Shown: piece by piece, positions 24,111 through 36,357 of the stretch
How the letters are laid out: the number at the start of each line of letters is the position of its first letter
Numbering within the stretch: position 1 is the stretch's first letter
Source: Liolophura sinensis
Lineage: Eukaryota; Mollusca; Polyplacophora; Chitonida; Chitonidae
DNA: 64,000 bases
Assembly: GCF_032854445.1 (NCBI RefSeq)
Contig: NC_088300.1
Location: 12,061,191-12,125,190 of the forward strand
Direction of reading: 5' to 3'
The notes under the pieces: model-generated
The model's database searches: none
Told to the model about the DNA's origin: nothing
The model's input: the letters and a program-made list of their open reading frames with translations, nothing else
Program-made: the position numbers and the translations under genes

Positions 24111-26109
24111 GATTTTTGAATGTCCTTTTCTGGAGAAATTTTTTTTAAAGCACGCGGCCATAAAACTCGGGAATAGTAGTCTAAACGCTAACCCTTCACT
24201 GTAGATGTGCTGATGTCGATGTCCTGATCGTTGGAAAAAAATAGTGCGAATAGTTGCCTCGTCACACTTTGAGAATTCATATATTGAAATTATGTGGTTT
24301 CCCGTCAACGACAGAAAGTTTTAAAAGTTTTTCTTATCCTCTTTATATGACAGAAAGAGATTTCCAACGGGCTGTGTCCAGTTTCGAATAGTGGACCAGT
24401 CGTGAAGTTTTACAAGTACTCTTCAGTACGATGTATCCTTACAGTCAAATAAATTAATTCATAGATTCGTGGACATTCGTAGACAGACATTCATATACCA
24501 GCCGTCAAGCAATAAGGACGTTCTAAGGCCCCGTTTCACAAAGCGCACGTAGCGCTGTGTTCACCTAACTACAATGGTGACGTAATGCCTACAATACGTT
24601 TTGCGATAATCTCAAGAGCAATGGGTAAACGCGTATCAAGATGGTCCAAAGCTGTGTACTCATCTTCTTTCCTTTATTACGTCACAATTATCGGCGTACA
24701 TGTACTCATAAAACATATATCAAGTACACACGTACTGCAACGTCATAGAAGAAAAGGATGCATTCTTCTGTCATTTGGACCTTCTGTGAAGCTCGTCTCT
24801 CAGTTTCAAACGACGTTTATCACAAACCACCAAAGAACTAAGAAATTATTTTCCAGTATTGCATCAAATTTGCAGGATATTAAAACCTCTTTTGTAAGTC
24901 TCGCTGGTTCAGATGAACGTCCATTAGATATGATCAGAGAATCAAGCGGAAACAAAATGTTTCTGTCGTAACCACTTTTATAATAAGATGATATATAAGT
25001 CCTATTTACCTCCGGGTTGATGGGGAATAAATTACACTATTGCCTGAACTTACGTCACGCAGGAACACATGACGTCACTATTATTGTGTATATAATGAAG
25101 CCTTTCTCAGTTATACGAATTAAATATTGCTATTCATTTTCTGGGTTTGTGCTCTAATACATAAAATTTACCTCATATAGATTTAAAAATTCAGCCCAGT
25201 GTCTCTTGGAAACGAATTATCACTTTACAAGAATACCTGATGAATGTTTCACTTTCATCACGAAACTTCGTACTGCAGTTTGTCCAAAGTTTGCATCTTA
25301 AATTAAACTGCATTTATGTCATTGTATTCCATCAACGCACTGTGCGATAAAAGGATAACAAACAAAAGAGAGAACAAAGAAAAATCGGTTTACTACATTT
25401 CTGTTAAAGTGAATGCTGAGTGATCCACTGGCTGAAGTTCGAAAATTGCTGTCTAGAATAGGTACATGTGTACCCGAAGGCTATTGAGCACGTGTATGCA
25501 TACAATAAAAACTGTGCATGAGTCACGTGTTGACATCAATCAGTTTCAGTTACGTCCATGATGTCTACTGCAGTGTGGGTTTTACCTGGAATTTTCTTTC
25601 TTTCATCCACTCCAAAATGTGATTGTTGGACTTTTGACTTTTATCATCGGATGCACCATATTCGACGAAATATTTTTTATATTTTAAGCATTTTAATTTA
25701 TAATGTTTTTCATTTGAGTGAACTGTATCCTAATTGAATATAGGCCTATGACTATGGCTTGTCGCCACTTCGGAATTATTGCAGCCATACCGTGGCCAAT
25801 CATAAGTATCCAACTTGCATTCGAAACACTTCTTTCCTCAAAGTTTATTGATTTACTTATTTCGTTTTTGATTAAAGCTATAACGACGATTTTTCACTGA
25901 TACAAATACGGTCAGCACTATAATTTAAGGAAACCGAAGTGCCCAGGTAGTTCTAATTGACGGCATCTTCGCTCCGGGTAAACCACCGACCTTAAATGGT
26001 GAGCTTCTGGCAAACTTTCCCACGTGTGACGCACAACATATTGACAGGAGACATCGTTAGACTTCACAAACCGTCACACGAGCGCCGTCGATTGCGTATT
26101 GTTACCATG
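24111..26109. other. Intergenic sequence, no gene recognised
   Basis: A 128-codon ORF at 24585-24971 (+) is the longest non-repeat frame here. It has no recognisable domain or splice support and I do not call it a gene. A TGACGTCA lies at 25070. Confidence 0.5.
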
Positions 26110-26225
26110 TCGATCAGAGCGGGAGAATCTAGAAATTCCCTGTTCATGGTCGGTTTTGAGCCCCCACATCATGTGTTTCAAAGATCGAGAGGAAAACCCT
26201 TTAACCATTAGACCACGGCCCGTTC
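26110..26225 (-). repeat. tRNA-like SINE head, minus strand
   Basis: Read on the minus strand it has GGGCCGTGGTCTAATGGTTA (tRNA-like start and A box), then GGGGGCTCAAAACCGACC in the B-box position. This is a second SINE type, distinct from the main family; its body may extend leftwards to about 25960. Confidence 0.5.
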
Positions 26226-27507
26226 CCACTAAGAAAAAAAGTCCTATTTTCGTTTTTGTAAAGGAAGACTTTTTTCACCGTAGTTTTGAGGATGGGCAAG
26301 TGAATTGGGTGTATTGTAATTGTGGTTCCGCATGGTTATTGTCGTGAATGATATAGCAGTTTGCCTGCTTCTATGGTACATACATTTATACGTGCTCATG
26401 CAATTACGGCCAAATGTTAACATCCGGGACTTGAACATATTATAGATAATTCTGCTTAAGTCGGTAGGGTACTGGATCCCGTATTTATCAAACATTTAAA
26501 GACTTAAGTAACAAATTCAAAGGCGGATACAATTAAAATGTTTTGCTCAAGAATTTTAGAAAATTCTAGAAAGTTTGTAAAGTGATTCTTACCGCAGGAC
26601 AATGTACTAACCACAAATTGAATTCTTTCCTGTTCTCATTTTGGCCTCTTGAGGCCCAGGTATTTTCAGGTGGTTTGTGATAAGTCATATAACTTATATA
26701 ATTTCAAGCGGATCTGGTGAAAAGAAAACCGGCTCTACTGCTTATCCGATGTTATAATTAGACTTATATGAAGGCAGCATCGCATATATTACATCTGACA
26801 CTCTTTTCAGCCTAAGCATTCGTCATGAAAAATAAACTTATCGGTAACTGATTGCAGAGTGTCTAAGTGTATACATCATGGGATCGTGTGTTGTCTGAGT
26901 GAATCAAGCACTATTCGTGACTGACCTGCAGCAGATCTACACTGTATTCTAGTACACGACTAAAATAGCATTTCATTCCAGTGTTAACGGAGGAACAATT
27001 CCCGTCTTAAAACTGGATACTGCATTTAATTTCCACGTAAAATGACCCATTTCATTAATATGGAAAATCTGTAGATGAACAACATTTTGCGGCAACTCTC
27101 CACAGATAGTTTATGGCTGCCCATATGTGAGATATGATCGTGATTACAATACTTCTTTTCTTGGCGTTGTTTTGTTTGTCAAACCACTGGACATCGCTTA
27201 TTAACTGTAGCGCCATATGAACTACGTCTGCTAAAACCTGAATAGGGCAACCCATTGAATATGATCTAAGCTTTCGTCAATTCCTGTTTTAGCTGGCTAC
27301 ATTCAGGTACGGGACCATACACTTGTTTTGTACGAACATGCTCATCGAGCCTAGCCATATATAAAGTTTTATGACGGATGGGGGCAACTGTAGCCAGTTT
27401 TATATTTTTGGTGGTATGTACTCATATGAGCTTGACATAACCAAGCACAAAGCGCTCTACTGCTTACTATATTGTCTGCATCATTTTGACGAAAGTTAAT
27501 TTGCTCT
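26226..27507. other. Intergenic sequence, no gene recognised
   Basis: AT-rich spacer with short uninformative ORFs. Confidence 0.55.
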
Positions 27508-27605
27508 CAGCTGGCGGAAGCACGAGGTTTATTACCGGAAGTGATCTACATGGCCTGGAACTGGCATTTATCCGCATCCGGGGCACAGCTCTGCGGAAGT
27601 TAACG
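27508..27605 (+). repeat. Dispersed repeat, copy 2 (partner at 24042-24110)
   Basis: AGCTGGCGGAAGCACGAGGT-TTATTACCGGAA, TGGAACTGGCATTTA and CGCATC match the 24-kb copy, with an extra short segment (GTGATCTACATGGCC). Confidence 0.6.
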
Positions 27606-28989
27606 ACACCGGTCAAATTAGGGCCTCCAACAAACCACCGCTAGGTCAGTGGTTGGCAGCTTCACGCCAGTCATACCTATAGCACCAGGCACAGGATATG
27701 ACGAAATCTACATTCATAATAAGGAAAAAAAATGCAAATGAAACTGCTACGAAGTACAAAATGCCTGGAAGTAATATGAAAAAAAGAACAGTGCATGTTG
27801 TGGTATTCACTTGCAAATATATGAAGAAACCTTACCGATCTATCACCTATGCTATATTTTAAACATTGTTTAAATAACTCTTAACGAGTTAGCAATCGGG
27901 CCACTTGTAAGTGTGAGCCAATACCTTTGACCAAATTTTAGTAGCCTCTGCTTAATTGCTGTAGTCGTTTAACTCGCCCCGCTTTGTATACAACGTTTAA
28001 AAAAAATGTCTCTTAAGTTTTAAACCTAATTTAGGACGTATATTTAATACACTACTGGATTTTCAAGAAGAAGTCAGCAAGCTGATGTACTTGAAGCCGG
28101 GTACTTACCCTACCTACTACAGCCACCATTGCCTTTACATCCGTTCACTGGCGTGGGTTTTCTTATTTTGTCTTTTTTATTATTGCTTTTTTATTTATTT
28201 ATTTATTTTTTTTGTTTTACAGGTAAAAATATCCTTAATAACTTCCGGACATAGCTGTACATGTAGGTAATCAGGGATGGTACAGTGAGTGGCTTGAGGT
28301 TACGAGAATATGTTCAGTTAGTATACTCTAATATCGTAGAACATAGAAGACTATAAATATCTCGTGTTTCCTTCTTTCGGTAAAACATATTTGTAGTTTT
28401 CTTTCTTACTTGTTTTTCACATATATCAAAACAGAACCGTTTACAGGATGGGGTATGATATGACATGATTAAAGCATAAACAATCCATAGCGAGTACCAC
28501 ACAGAAACTTCAGTTTCAGCTTAACGAATATAAAATAAAATAGAAACTTTTACGGTATACAGAGTACACCAGAGCAGCCTTTGAGTTTTATCCTAACTGT
28601 CCATGAATATGCGTATAAAGTAGCAAGGTTAGCACCATGGCTTAAGCAGAATTATGTGCACAATGCAGTGACGATAAGTGCAGTTAATCGACCGAAACGG
28701 TCCACAATTAGTCAAAATTCTCACAAAACTGAATCATCGTAAAAGAAGAACATATTTTAGGGTACTTTAACTCAAATATTAGCTGTAAATGAATATTAGC
28801 TATGTTTTTTTTTATTTGTTTATTTCATATTTTGCGATTGTTGTCTTGCGCTCTTTTAAGAGTAACGTTGGCAACAACTAAGGAAACCAAACCAAACCCG
28901 AAAGAAACGAGACAGATCCTGGAGAAAACCGTACAGAAATGTGTTATTGGAATGTAATGCGGTTATAGTATTATATAGGGTAGATCTGT
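27606..28989. other. Intergenic sequence, no gene recognised
   Basis: It has a T-rich tract ending in TTTTACAG/GTAAAA near 28222 that resembles an acceptor, but no plausible exon follows. Confidence 0.5.
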
Positions 28990-29305
28990 TGCAGAGATAA
29001 TACGGAGGAAACCAGATATAATATGAAGGAGAACAGGCAGAGTATGGAGAAAACCAGACACAAAATGGAGGAAACCAGACAGAATATGGAGGAAACTTAA
29101 TAAAATATGGATAAAATCAGACACATGAAAGAAACACCACCTGGAAGAAACCATCCATTAGATAGACGAAGCCAAATAGAATATGGAGTAAACCATGCAG
29201 AACATGGGGAAACCAGACAAGTATGGAGAAAGCTCCACAGAATATGGAGGAAATTAGACAGAAAATGGACGAAAACCAGGCAGAGAACATGGGCGAAAGC
29301 ATGTA
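28990..29305. repeat. Diverged ~21-bp tandem repeat
   Basis: Variants of AAACCAGACAGAATATGGAGG recur about 14 times with considerable drift. The period is a multiple of three, so frames on both strands stay open. These are not evidence of a protein. Confidence 0.75.
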
Positions 29306-30757
29306 TTGCACCTATCCAGTTACCCGACAAAAGGAACCATCTACAGGCGATATTATTCACAATGTACGTCCAGATCTTTAATGGGTTGGATATTTGCGCC
29401 TTCGGCGACTGCTGGTAATTTCGTGCCTGGGGAGTGCATTGTCTGTTTGAAATTTACAAGGCATGAAAACACTTTCGGCACGTACCTAAATAGCTCGAGG
29501 CCAGAAAGCGTTCGCATGTGTTTTGTGTAATTACCGTCAAAAAGATAAGGAATAAATGAAATCGTCAAGATGAAGTAGATCCAAATCTATATAATTCGGT
29601 CTACGTGCAGTACCAAAAAGTGATGCACGCGTGACAGGTAAATTTACATACCAGAGCTGTGGGCGTTGGAGACACGTGACGATGTAAGGTGCGTGATGAG
29701 ACACGTGCCCTGAAGATGACTTCACTGCCATAGCCGTACATTCTTAGATTACCCTACCGGTAAAATAGTCTATATATATATACATATATATATACATTAT
29801 TGATCGCCTATGTCCGTCGCTCTCGTCATTGTCGGCATCATATTACGTCTTTGGTCTTTCTGCACCATAAAAATGACCGAAGTCAGGAAAGTTGTGTATT
29901 ATTATTATTATTATCATTATTATTATTAACTATCTTCTTTTGGGCATCCTAGTTGGACTTGGTACTTGGATGGTACCGTTGAACGTTTGTGTGGGAATTT
30001 TTAGAGAACAGTGAGCACCCAGTAGTGTCAGAACTACCCCAGCTTTACCAGCCATGCACGAACTTTCCAACAGTTAATCCTACATTCAGAAGCTCCAGTA
30101 TAAGGAGCACATGTTTCGATTTGTTAAGCTGGTAAAGTCAGTCTACGTCATGAGTTCTTAATTTTGAACGGACATTCTGGACACCAAAACTTCCGCTTTT
30201 TGGCACTCCTTAGAGTAGGCCCTACAGTTGTCAGCTGAGTGGAACGTCTTAGGACCCTGCACGGCACTGACTTTCAGTACCTACTTGGCCAACAACTATT
30301 AAGTCTTTATGGCGCCATGAGGATCATTGATAATTGATGGCGAGCTACACAGAAGGTCCAACGGGATACTGCCAGAAGTCCGACGTGGGACGTATTACGT
30401 CACTTCAGTGACCTTGGACATTCCACTGCAGCGCGAACAGTGCGACGTCACAGTGGGTAGACCAAGTACGTAACAGATAAAACGGCAGCACGCAACATGT
30501 TTTGAGGCGCGCAACAAAAGACTTGTGACGTGTAAGTCCTATGTCACACTAGCGCCATCTTTTGTGGGAGGAAAATCTGCCGGTACCCCCCACTGACAGT
30601 AAAACGCATCGTTTTCTTCTGTGACGTTGTAGTGTGTGTGTACTTCATACATGTTTTATGAGTACAAATACACCGATAATTGTGAAGTAATAAACTTCAC
30701 ATGTGAATGTGAATAATGTGACTGAGATGCGTGAGCCACTCTATATCGGAAACTGGT
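29306..30757. other. Intergenic sequence with microsatellites
   Basis: It holds a TA/CATA tract (about 29770-29797) and a (TTA)n tract (about 29898-29930). No gene recognised. Confidence 0.6.
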
Positions 30758-30905
30758 TGCAGCACAACGTCCACAATGTTACAATGAATTTGTTTCTACT
30801 GTAACGTCATGCTGTCTGTAATGTGACGCCATTATGAGCTGGGAAAAGAACGTTCGACGTCACTAAAACGGCCTCAAAATCCTGCTGCCGGGCGTTTGGC
30901 GACCC
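30758..30905 (-). repeat. Dispersed repeat, inverted partner of 22072-22240
   Basis: Reverse complement matches the 22-kb copy in order, as described there. Flanking sequence differs, so this is a dispersed element rather than a local duplication. Confidence 0.6.
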
Positions 30906-33900
30906 TCAAATGTACTTAAACTTAATTTACCATGTCTTCAAGTTTTTAATCTGTTACCTGACAGACGCAAAGGTTGTTTCGTGAAACACACAAGATCAAT
31001 AAAATGTATGGTGGGAATAGCTATGATCATCTCTGATCTTTGTAGAGAATTTATAAGTTCCCTAAGGTCATAACACATCTGATATATGATAACGCTTCAA
31101 TGAACAATGGCCAATAAACTATCATGTTAGTGAAAAACATTGCAACTGCTACAATGTCTGGCTCATGGCATGGAAAATATCTACCAAAGGAAATCATAAA
31201 AGACACAGACCTTTGGCATTAAGCAACACACTAAAAAATCTGTAAAAAATCACGGAAAGGTGGTTAAAGTCATTTTGTCAAAAAGAAACATTGTATTATT
31301 TCCTCTTTGCGTATAAAAGAGTTGGTTCGATAAATTAGTAATAAGTGGAACTTTGCCTACAACGCAATCACTTCTGACAATGGCTTGATGAGAAGAGGCA
31401 ATAGAGAGCGTGTGAAAATTTACGGACGCCCAGTTGGGTCATATTTCATCACTCTCATTTGCTTCATTCTCTTGCCTGCGTCACTGGGTGGGAATGTCCG
31501 CGCTGTTAAATAGGTGGCTGGTAACTCCTGGCTCTATTTTGGGTACAGAATGGTTAGAAGGGTAGAAAATAAGAGCATGGAAGAGTGACAAGGGCAAATA
31601 ATCGATTTGAAGTCGATATAGCCTGAACAGCCTCATTCTGCCCCGCCTGGCGGGCTGACGAAGGGAGACCGCGTCATACAGTTCCATTCATCATTCTATT
31701 TTAAGAAGCGATGGGGCTGGATCGATGCCGTGACGTGAACTCTCTTCACAGAATGATGCCGCTTGGCCGGTGCGCTGTTACTTCAGCGATTCTGTACACA
31801 GACGCCTCGGAGCAAAACATACGCCCACGCATTCCTCTGTCGCAATTGCAGCATAGCATATCTTACATATTCCCTTTTGTTGATGCAACGCTTTGATCGG
31901 ACTGCATCCGCATTTATTGCCAACACTTTCTGATTTCTTGTGCTATTCAGTCCCATAGTCATGACAATGGAAATTAAATATAACTCTATATTTAGAAATC
32001 TTGTTTAGATAAACGCTAAATGCAATATAAAGACCATTTGTTTTATTAGTTGGATTATGGTTATAGCAATTTCCTTCAGAGTATGATCGAGAACGATTAA
32101 AATCATTTCGCCAAGGTCAGATATCAACTTTATCCCTGGATCAATCGAATGACGTACACAGGGCTCTATGTAAATGCATCAGCTTTGTGTTTGCAATAAT
32201 GGACTCGTCCATTGACGTCATTGCTCTCTCCAGCGACCTTTCACAGTCCCATGGTGACCGGTCACGTGACTTTTCTAACAGAATTTGAGGTAAATATAGA
32301 CGTTGATGGAGTTTGGAGATGCAGCAATGAGCAGATCTGGGAGAAGCGAGCACCGTCTTCTTCAGCCGAAAATAATCCGCCCAACCATACCCCATTACAC
32401 TAAAAATAGCAACAACTTCCAAAAATAGGTACTGGGCATGCACAAATAAGATCCTTTCTACAAACAAATAAGATGGTCTTTCTAAAGGCTATCCATCTCA
32501 AGCAAAAGAGTAACAAAAATATACGAATTGTTTACAGAAAATATGGTTTTCTCTGCACTGAGTATGTATGTGCAAAATCATGGCAGGCCAAAATGGCAAT
32601 ACATACAGTGATATATAGAGGGTTATGTTCATTATATGGTTGTCCAACATGCACTAACATACTGACAACCGAATGTAATAGCTCAACTAGAACCTTTAGC
32701 GCCTATTTGGCGAATGCTTCACGATATCAAGACAATAGAGAATCCCAATGAGGGCTTGTCAATGGTCATCCCTGAAGAACATGGGTGGGTGAGGAGAAAT
32801 GGTTTGCAATCACATTCCTCCAAAAGGGTCGAGGGCGTGGGATGCAACAAGCTGAGAAAAGAAATGCCCGCGCCCTGCCCCACACGGCCCCCTTTCCAGA
32901 ACTAATCTGATGTTAATTTGCTAATGGTTTAGCTCTTCTGAGCAGGTGAGAATTGGTGAGTCTTACCTGTAGCACATGGTCAGCATTGTTAGTCCGGAGA
33001 AGCAGGCGTGTCTTATGGCACACCGTCTGGGCTTCTCTTGGAACCTATCGTTAAGCTCTCACTCCTGTATACATATCCTTCAACGCAGAATCGTCAACCG
33101 CCCACAGGATTTACAGCTTCGTAAACGTATTTAGAACAAGCCGAGCTATAAACGTCTCCCAGGTACTGCATTGGCTTTACTGTGTTGTGGAATGCTCCCG
33201 ATCCGTCTGAATGGCTCGGCGTTTGCGTCCAAACTGGAAGTGCTGTTTTCTAGATGTCAGCCGCAATCTTAGCATTCTGAAGGACAAGAGAGACAGAGCT
33301 TCCAAACTTCCCTGCACTATTTACGTTCGTCCGGCTGACGCACAGGCCAATGATTGAGACCACGCCGTGATGCAACGTTGGCGAACGAATACAACCTGTA
33401 TATGGCGTACAGGACTAATCGAAGCTGGGGACAGATTTAGCCTCAGCCCGTTGTGGCAGTCTTTTCGACCGTGCAGACAGTGTTCGATATTTCACGATTA
33501 TTCGATAATCACTCCATATATTCTCTGGTGTTTATAGTCCTGTAAAAAGTAACTGAACACTGACGTCGTCTGCTGACGTCATCACTGGCCTGATTCCCGC
33601 GAGAGAGACGGGTTAATGTATTGTGTCCCCTAGTCTACGGCGCACGCCATCAGCCCGGCCAGTACATCGGCAGTCTGGGGGTGATCAATGGACTAAAACG
33701 CTGCCTGATTAACTAAACCAAGGGGTCAGGCAAAGAGAATCGACGTCAGACAACAAGAGTAATAACGCAATTTCAACCCAGAAGTATAACGCTTTGATCA
33801 GCGATGCATAAACATATGTGAGCATCATTACTATTTCTCTGTGTCGACCACTGAGCTCTTGAGAATGAACGGGCGTAAGCAGCGCCATTAAGCCCTTGGG

Positions 33901-34439
33901 TCTCATCCTCTGGGAGGCTCACTAATATACCTGAGGAATTGTGTTTTTTAAAGCACTTTCGCCAATGTTTAAAATTTGACACAAAGAGCAACATCTCTAA
34001 GAAAATGCTTCTCGTATTCTTATTAAACAATTTTTTATTTACTGCTGGAAACAAAATGCATTTTCCATTATGTACAACATAAATGCTGTTCTTACTTCAT
34101 ATGCATTTTGGGTGCATGTGAATGCGTGCTGCCAAACCATTGCAGGACAGTGAAACCCGGGATTAAGACAACTTGCTATTTACCATCCTGACCATTTGAA
34201 AATGAAGTCATTTTCTTACAAAACTTACGTTTTCAAGTTTAGGTCTGTCTGTGAAGACATTCCACGCCCCATGTGGCAACCATGATGATTCGGTTCTGAT
34301 GCGAAATATCGTTATGTATATTTCATTAAAAGTAACGAAGTTGCAGTTGTGCGAACAGTCAAATTGAAAGTTCATGAAGTATCTTGTTGCTCGTAGTCTT
34401 GAGAGGAAAAGTTGGTAGGGAATAGAATTTGTTGTTTTA
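30906..34439. other. Intergenic sequence, no gene recognised
   Basis: Several ORFs of 60-110 codons on both strands (for example around 32141-32467) show no known domain. Two TGACGTCA palindromes lie at 32213 and 33574. Non-coding exons of SPRED or unrelated genes cannot be excluded. Confidence 0.45.
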
Positions 34440-34640
34440 CGGCACTACTTTATTTATTGTCTGGTTTGTGTCTTGCTCTCAGGGTGGAGGAGGGTGACAA
34501 ATGAATATCATTCATCACATGCACATATAACTACCATCGTAAAAGTCAGCGAGAGCTGGGCTTGAACTCCTAGATTCACTTTACATATACTGGATAAAGG
34601 CAACATAATCAAGTCGCTTGGAGATACCACGCTAGGAAGC
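34440..34640 (-). repeat. tRNA-derived SINE relic, minus strand
   Basis: On the minus strand, GTGGTATCTCCAAGCGACTTG and, further on, GGAGTTCAAGCCCAGCTCTC occupy A- and B-box positions, followed by a body that runs to an AT-rich end near 34440. It is not the same family as the adjacent 34746 copy. Confidence 0.5.
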
Positions 34641-34745
34641 GATAATAGAATGCTGCGAAATGATATTTATATTCTAAGGAATGCGGTACTCTATACAATT
34701 ATGCTGCAGTTGGCCGTCGCCTTTCAGGATCGTACAATCATTCAT

Positions 34746-35011
34746 GATGCAAGGGTTCCGCCGTGGGCAAGTTGTTAGCGTATCTGTGGGACGCAGTGAC
34801 ACAGGAGCCTTTCGTGGTCGCTGGGAGTTCAAGTCCAGCTGATGCTGGCTTCCTCTCCAGCTGTTTGTGGGAAGGTCTTCCAGCAACCTGCAGATGGTCA
34901 TGAGTTTTACCCGGGCACTCCCCGGTTTCCTCCCACCATAATGTTGGCCGTCGTCGTTTAAATGAAATATCCTTGAGTACGGCGCAAAAGACCAATCAAA
35001 AGCAATAAATA
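34746..35011 (+). mobile_element. tRNA-headed SINE, full length, with target-site duplication
   Basis: Same family as 12540-12804, with B box GAGTTCAAGTCC, body GCTGGCTTCCTCTCCAGCTG, GGTTTCCTCCCACCATAATG, CCTTGAGTACGGCG and a short AAT-rich tail. AATCATTCAT (34736-34745) and AATCATTTAT (35012-35021) flank it, a 10-bp duplication with one change. Confidence 0.9.
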
Positions 35012-35332
35012 AATCATTTATAGACAAGGAGATAACTCCACGGTTCAGTACTGACACTGTTTCATTGTGTTTTTGGTTTCACAAGTACTTAACTTTTTGA
35101 GATTAATGCAAAAAGCATAGCATAACGCATACGTATTGGTATCCATCTGTCCACCATATAGGTTCATGTTTTAATGGAAAACAAATTATGTTTCTTAATC
35201 CTGGTTGGATGTCTGAACAGTTGCCATTAAAGCGCTACAGAGATACACATTTGAACCACACGAACTATTTGGATACTAGTATTGCTTTAATTCCTTCACA
35301 TTGAACGTTTCGTCGCGTCTTTCTGTCATGAC

Positions 35333-35551
35333 GGGGGCCCTCCATGGCTCAGTTGGTTAGCGCGCTATCGCTAGCGCAGCGTAATGACCCAGGAAATCTC
35401 TCACCAATGCGGTCGCTGTGAGTCCAAGTCCAGCTCATGCTGGCTTCCCCCAGGCTCTGCGCGGTTTCCTCCCACCATAATGCTGGCCGCCGTCGTATAA
35501 ATGAAATATTCTTGAGTACGGCGTAAAACACCAATCAAATAAACGAATAAA
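35333..35551 (+). mobile_element. tRNA-headed SINE with internal deletion and perfect 12-bp target-site duplication
   Basis: The head GGCTCAGTTGGTTAGCGCGC and B box GAGTCCAAGTCC are well preserved. About 60 bp of the central body, between GCTGGCTTCCCC and AGGCTCTGCGCGG, are missing relative to the 34.7-kb copy. TTCTGTCATGAC occurs perfectly at both ends (35321-35332 and 35552-35563), so this is the youngest-looking insertion here. It lies only ~310 bp from the previous copy, in the same orientation. Confidence 0.95.
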
Positions 35552-35563
35552 TTCTGTCATGAC

Positions 35564-36325
35564 TGAAAATTGTTCCGCGCTTTTCTTATCTTTATCTTAT
35601 CCATTTTTAAAATTTTATATACTTTCTTAGTTCTTTTGTGGTTTGTGTTCTGTGATTGTTGACACGGAGCGCAAATTACAGTCGACGGCTGTATATGAAT
35701 GTCTGTTTCCATGACTACATTCCGAAATATATATTCTCATATATTTCGAAAATATACACTTGCATCAATCCTGACACTGGTCAAGCCCTTTATAGACTTT
35801 AACAATGATAATTTTGGTACTTCCTCCCTTAACGTTGAGCACAAGTGAAAGTCCTAGCCTTGCACGTACTATTTCTGAGGCGGTCCTCTGAGGCAGCACT
35901 CAAATATTGTGACAAAAATGGGCCCAACGAAAGGAGGTAACGTCGTACGTGCCATAGCAGAACTATATAATGTGGAATGCTTCGCGTATAAAAAAGGGTA
36001 TATATACAAGCGAAAACCATTTTGTATGTATCACGTATATATTAGTAAAGATATTACGCATCTATTTTTATTTACACTGGTTTGGCTCCGAAAATATGCA
36101 ACATTAAAGCACGTTGTGTCCAAATGCCAAGCGTGGGTATGTTTCTTTTGTAATAGCAATGTCAGCTCAATTATATATATGTTGCATGAGTGAAAAAATG
36201 AAATGAGTATAAAAAGTGACGCTAAGACATTTCAAACGTCTGAAGCTCTCATTCGTTGCCAACTTTGTTATGGACTGATATCGGGGGATTGCCCATTCTA
36301 TTAACACTTAATTCAAATTGCGAAG

Positions 36326-36357
<32 letters not shown>

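Noticed and set aside
24585-24971. 128-codon ORF as a gene
   Set aside because: No known motif, overlaps sequence beginning with a repeat-like TTTCACAAAGCGCACGTAGCG segment, and no splice support.
28140-28230. Splice acceptor TTTTTTGTTTTACAG as the start of an exon
   Set aside because: Strong tract but the following sequence has early stops and no donor or homology; common in T-rich DNA.
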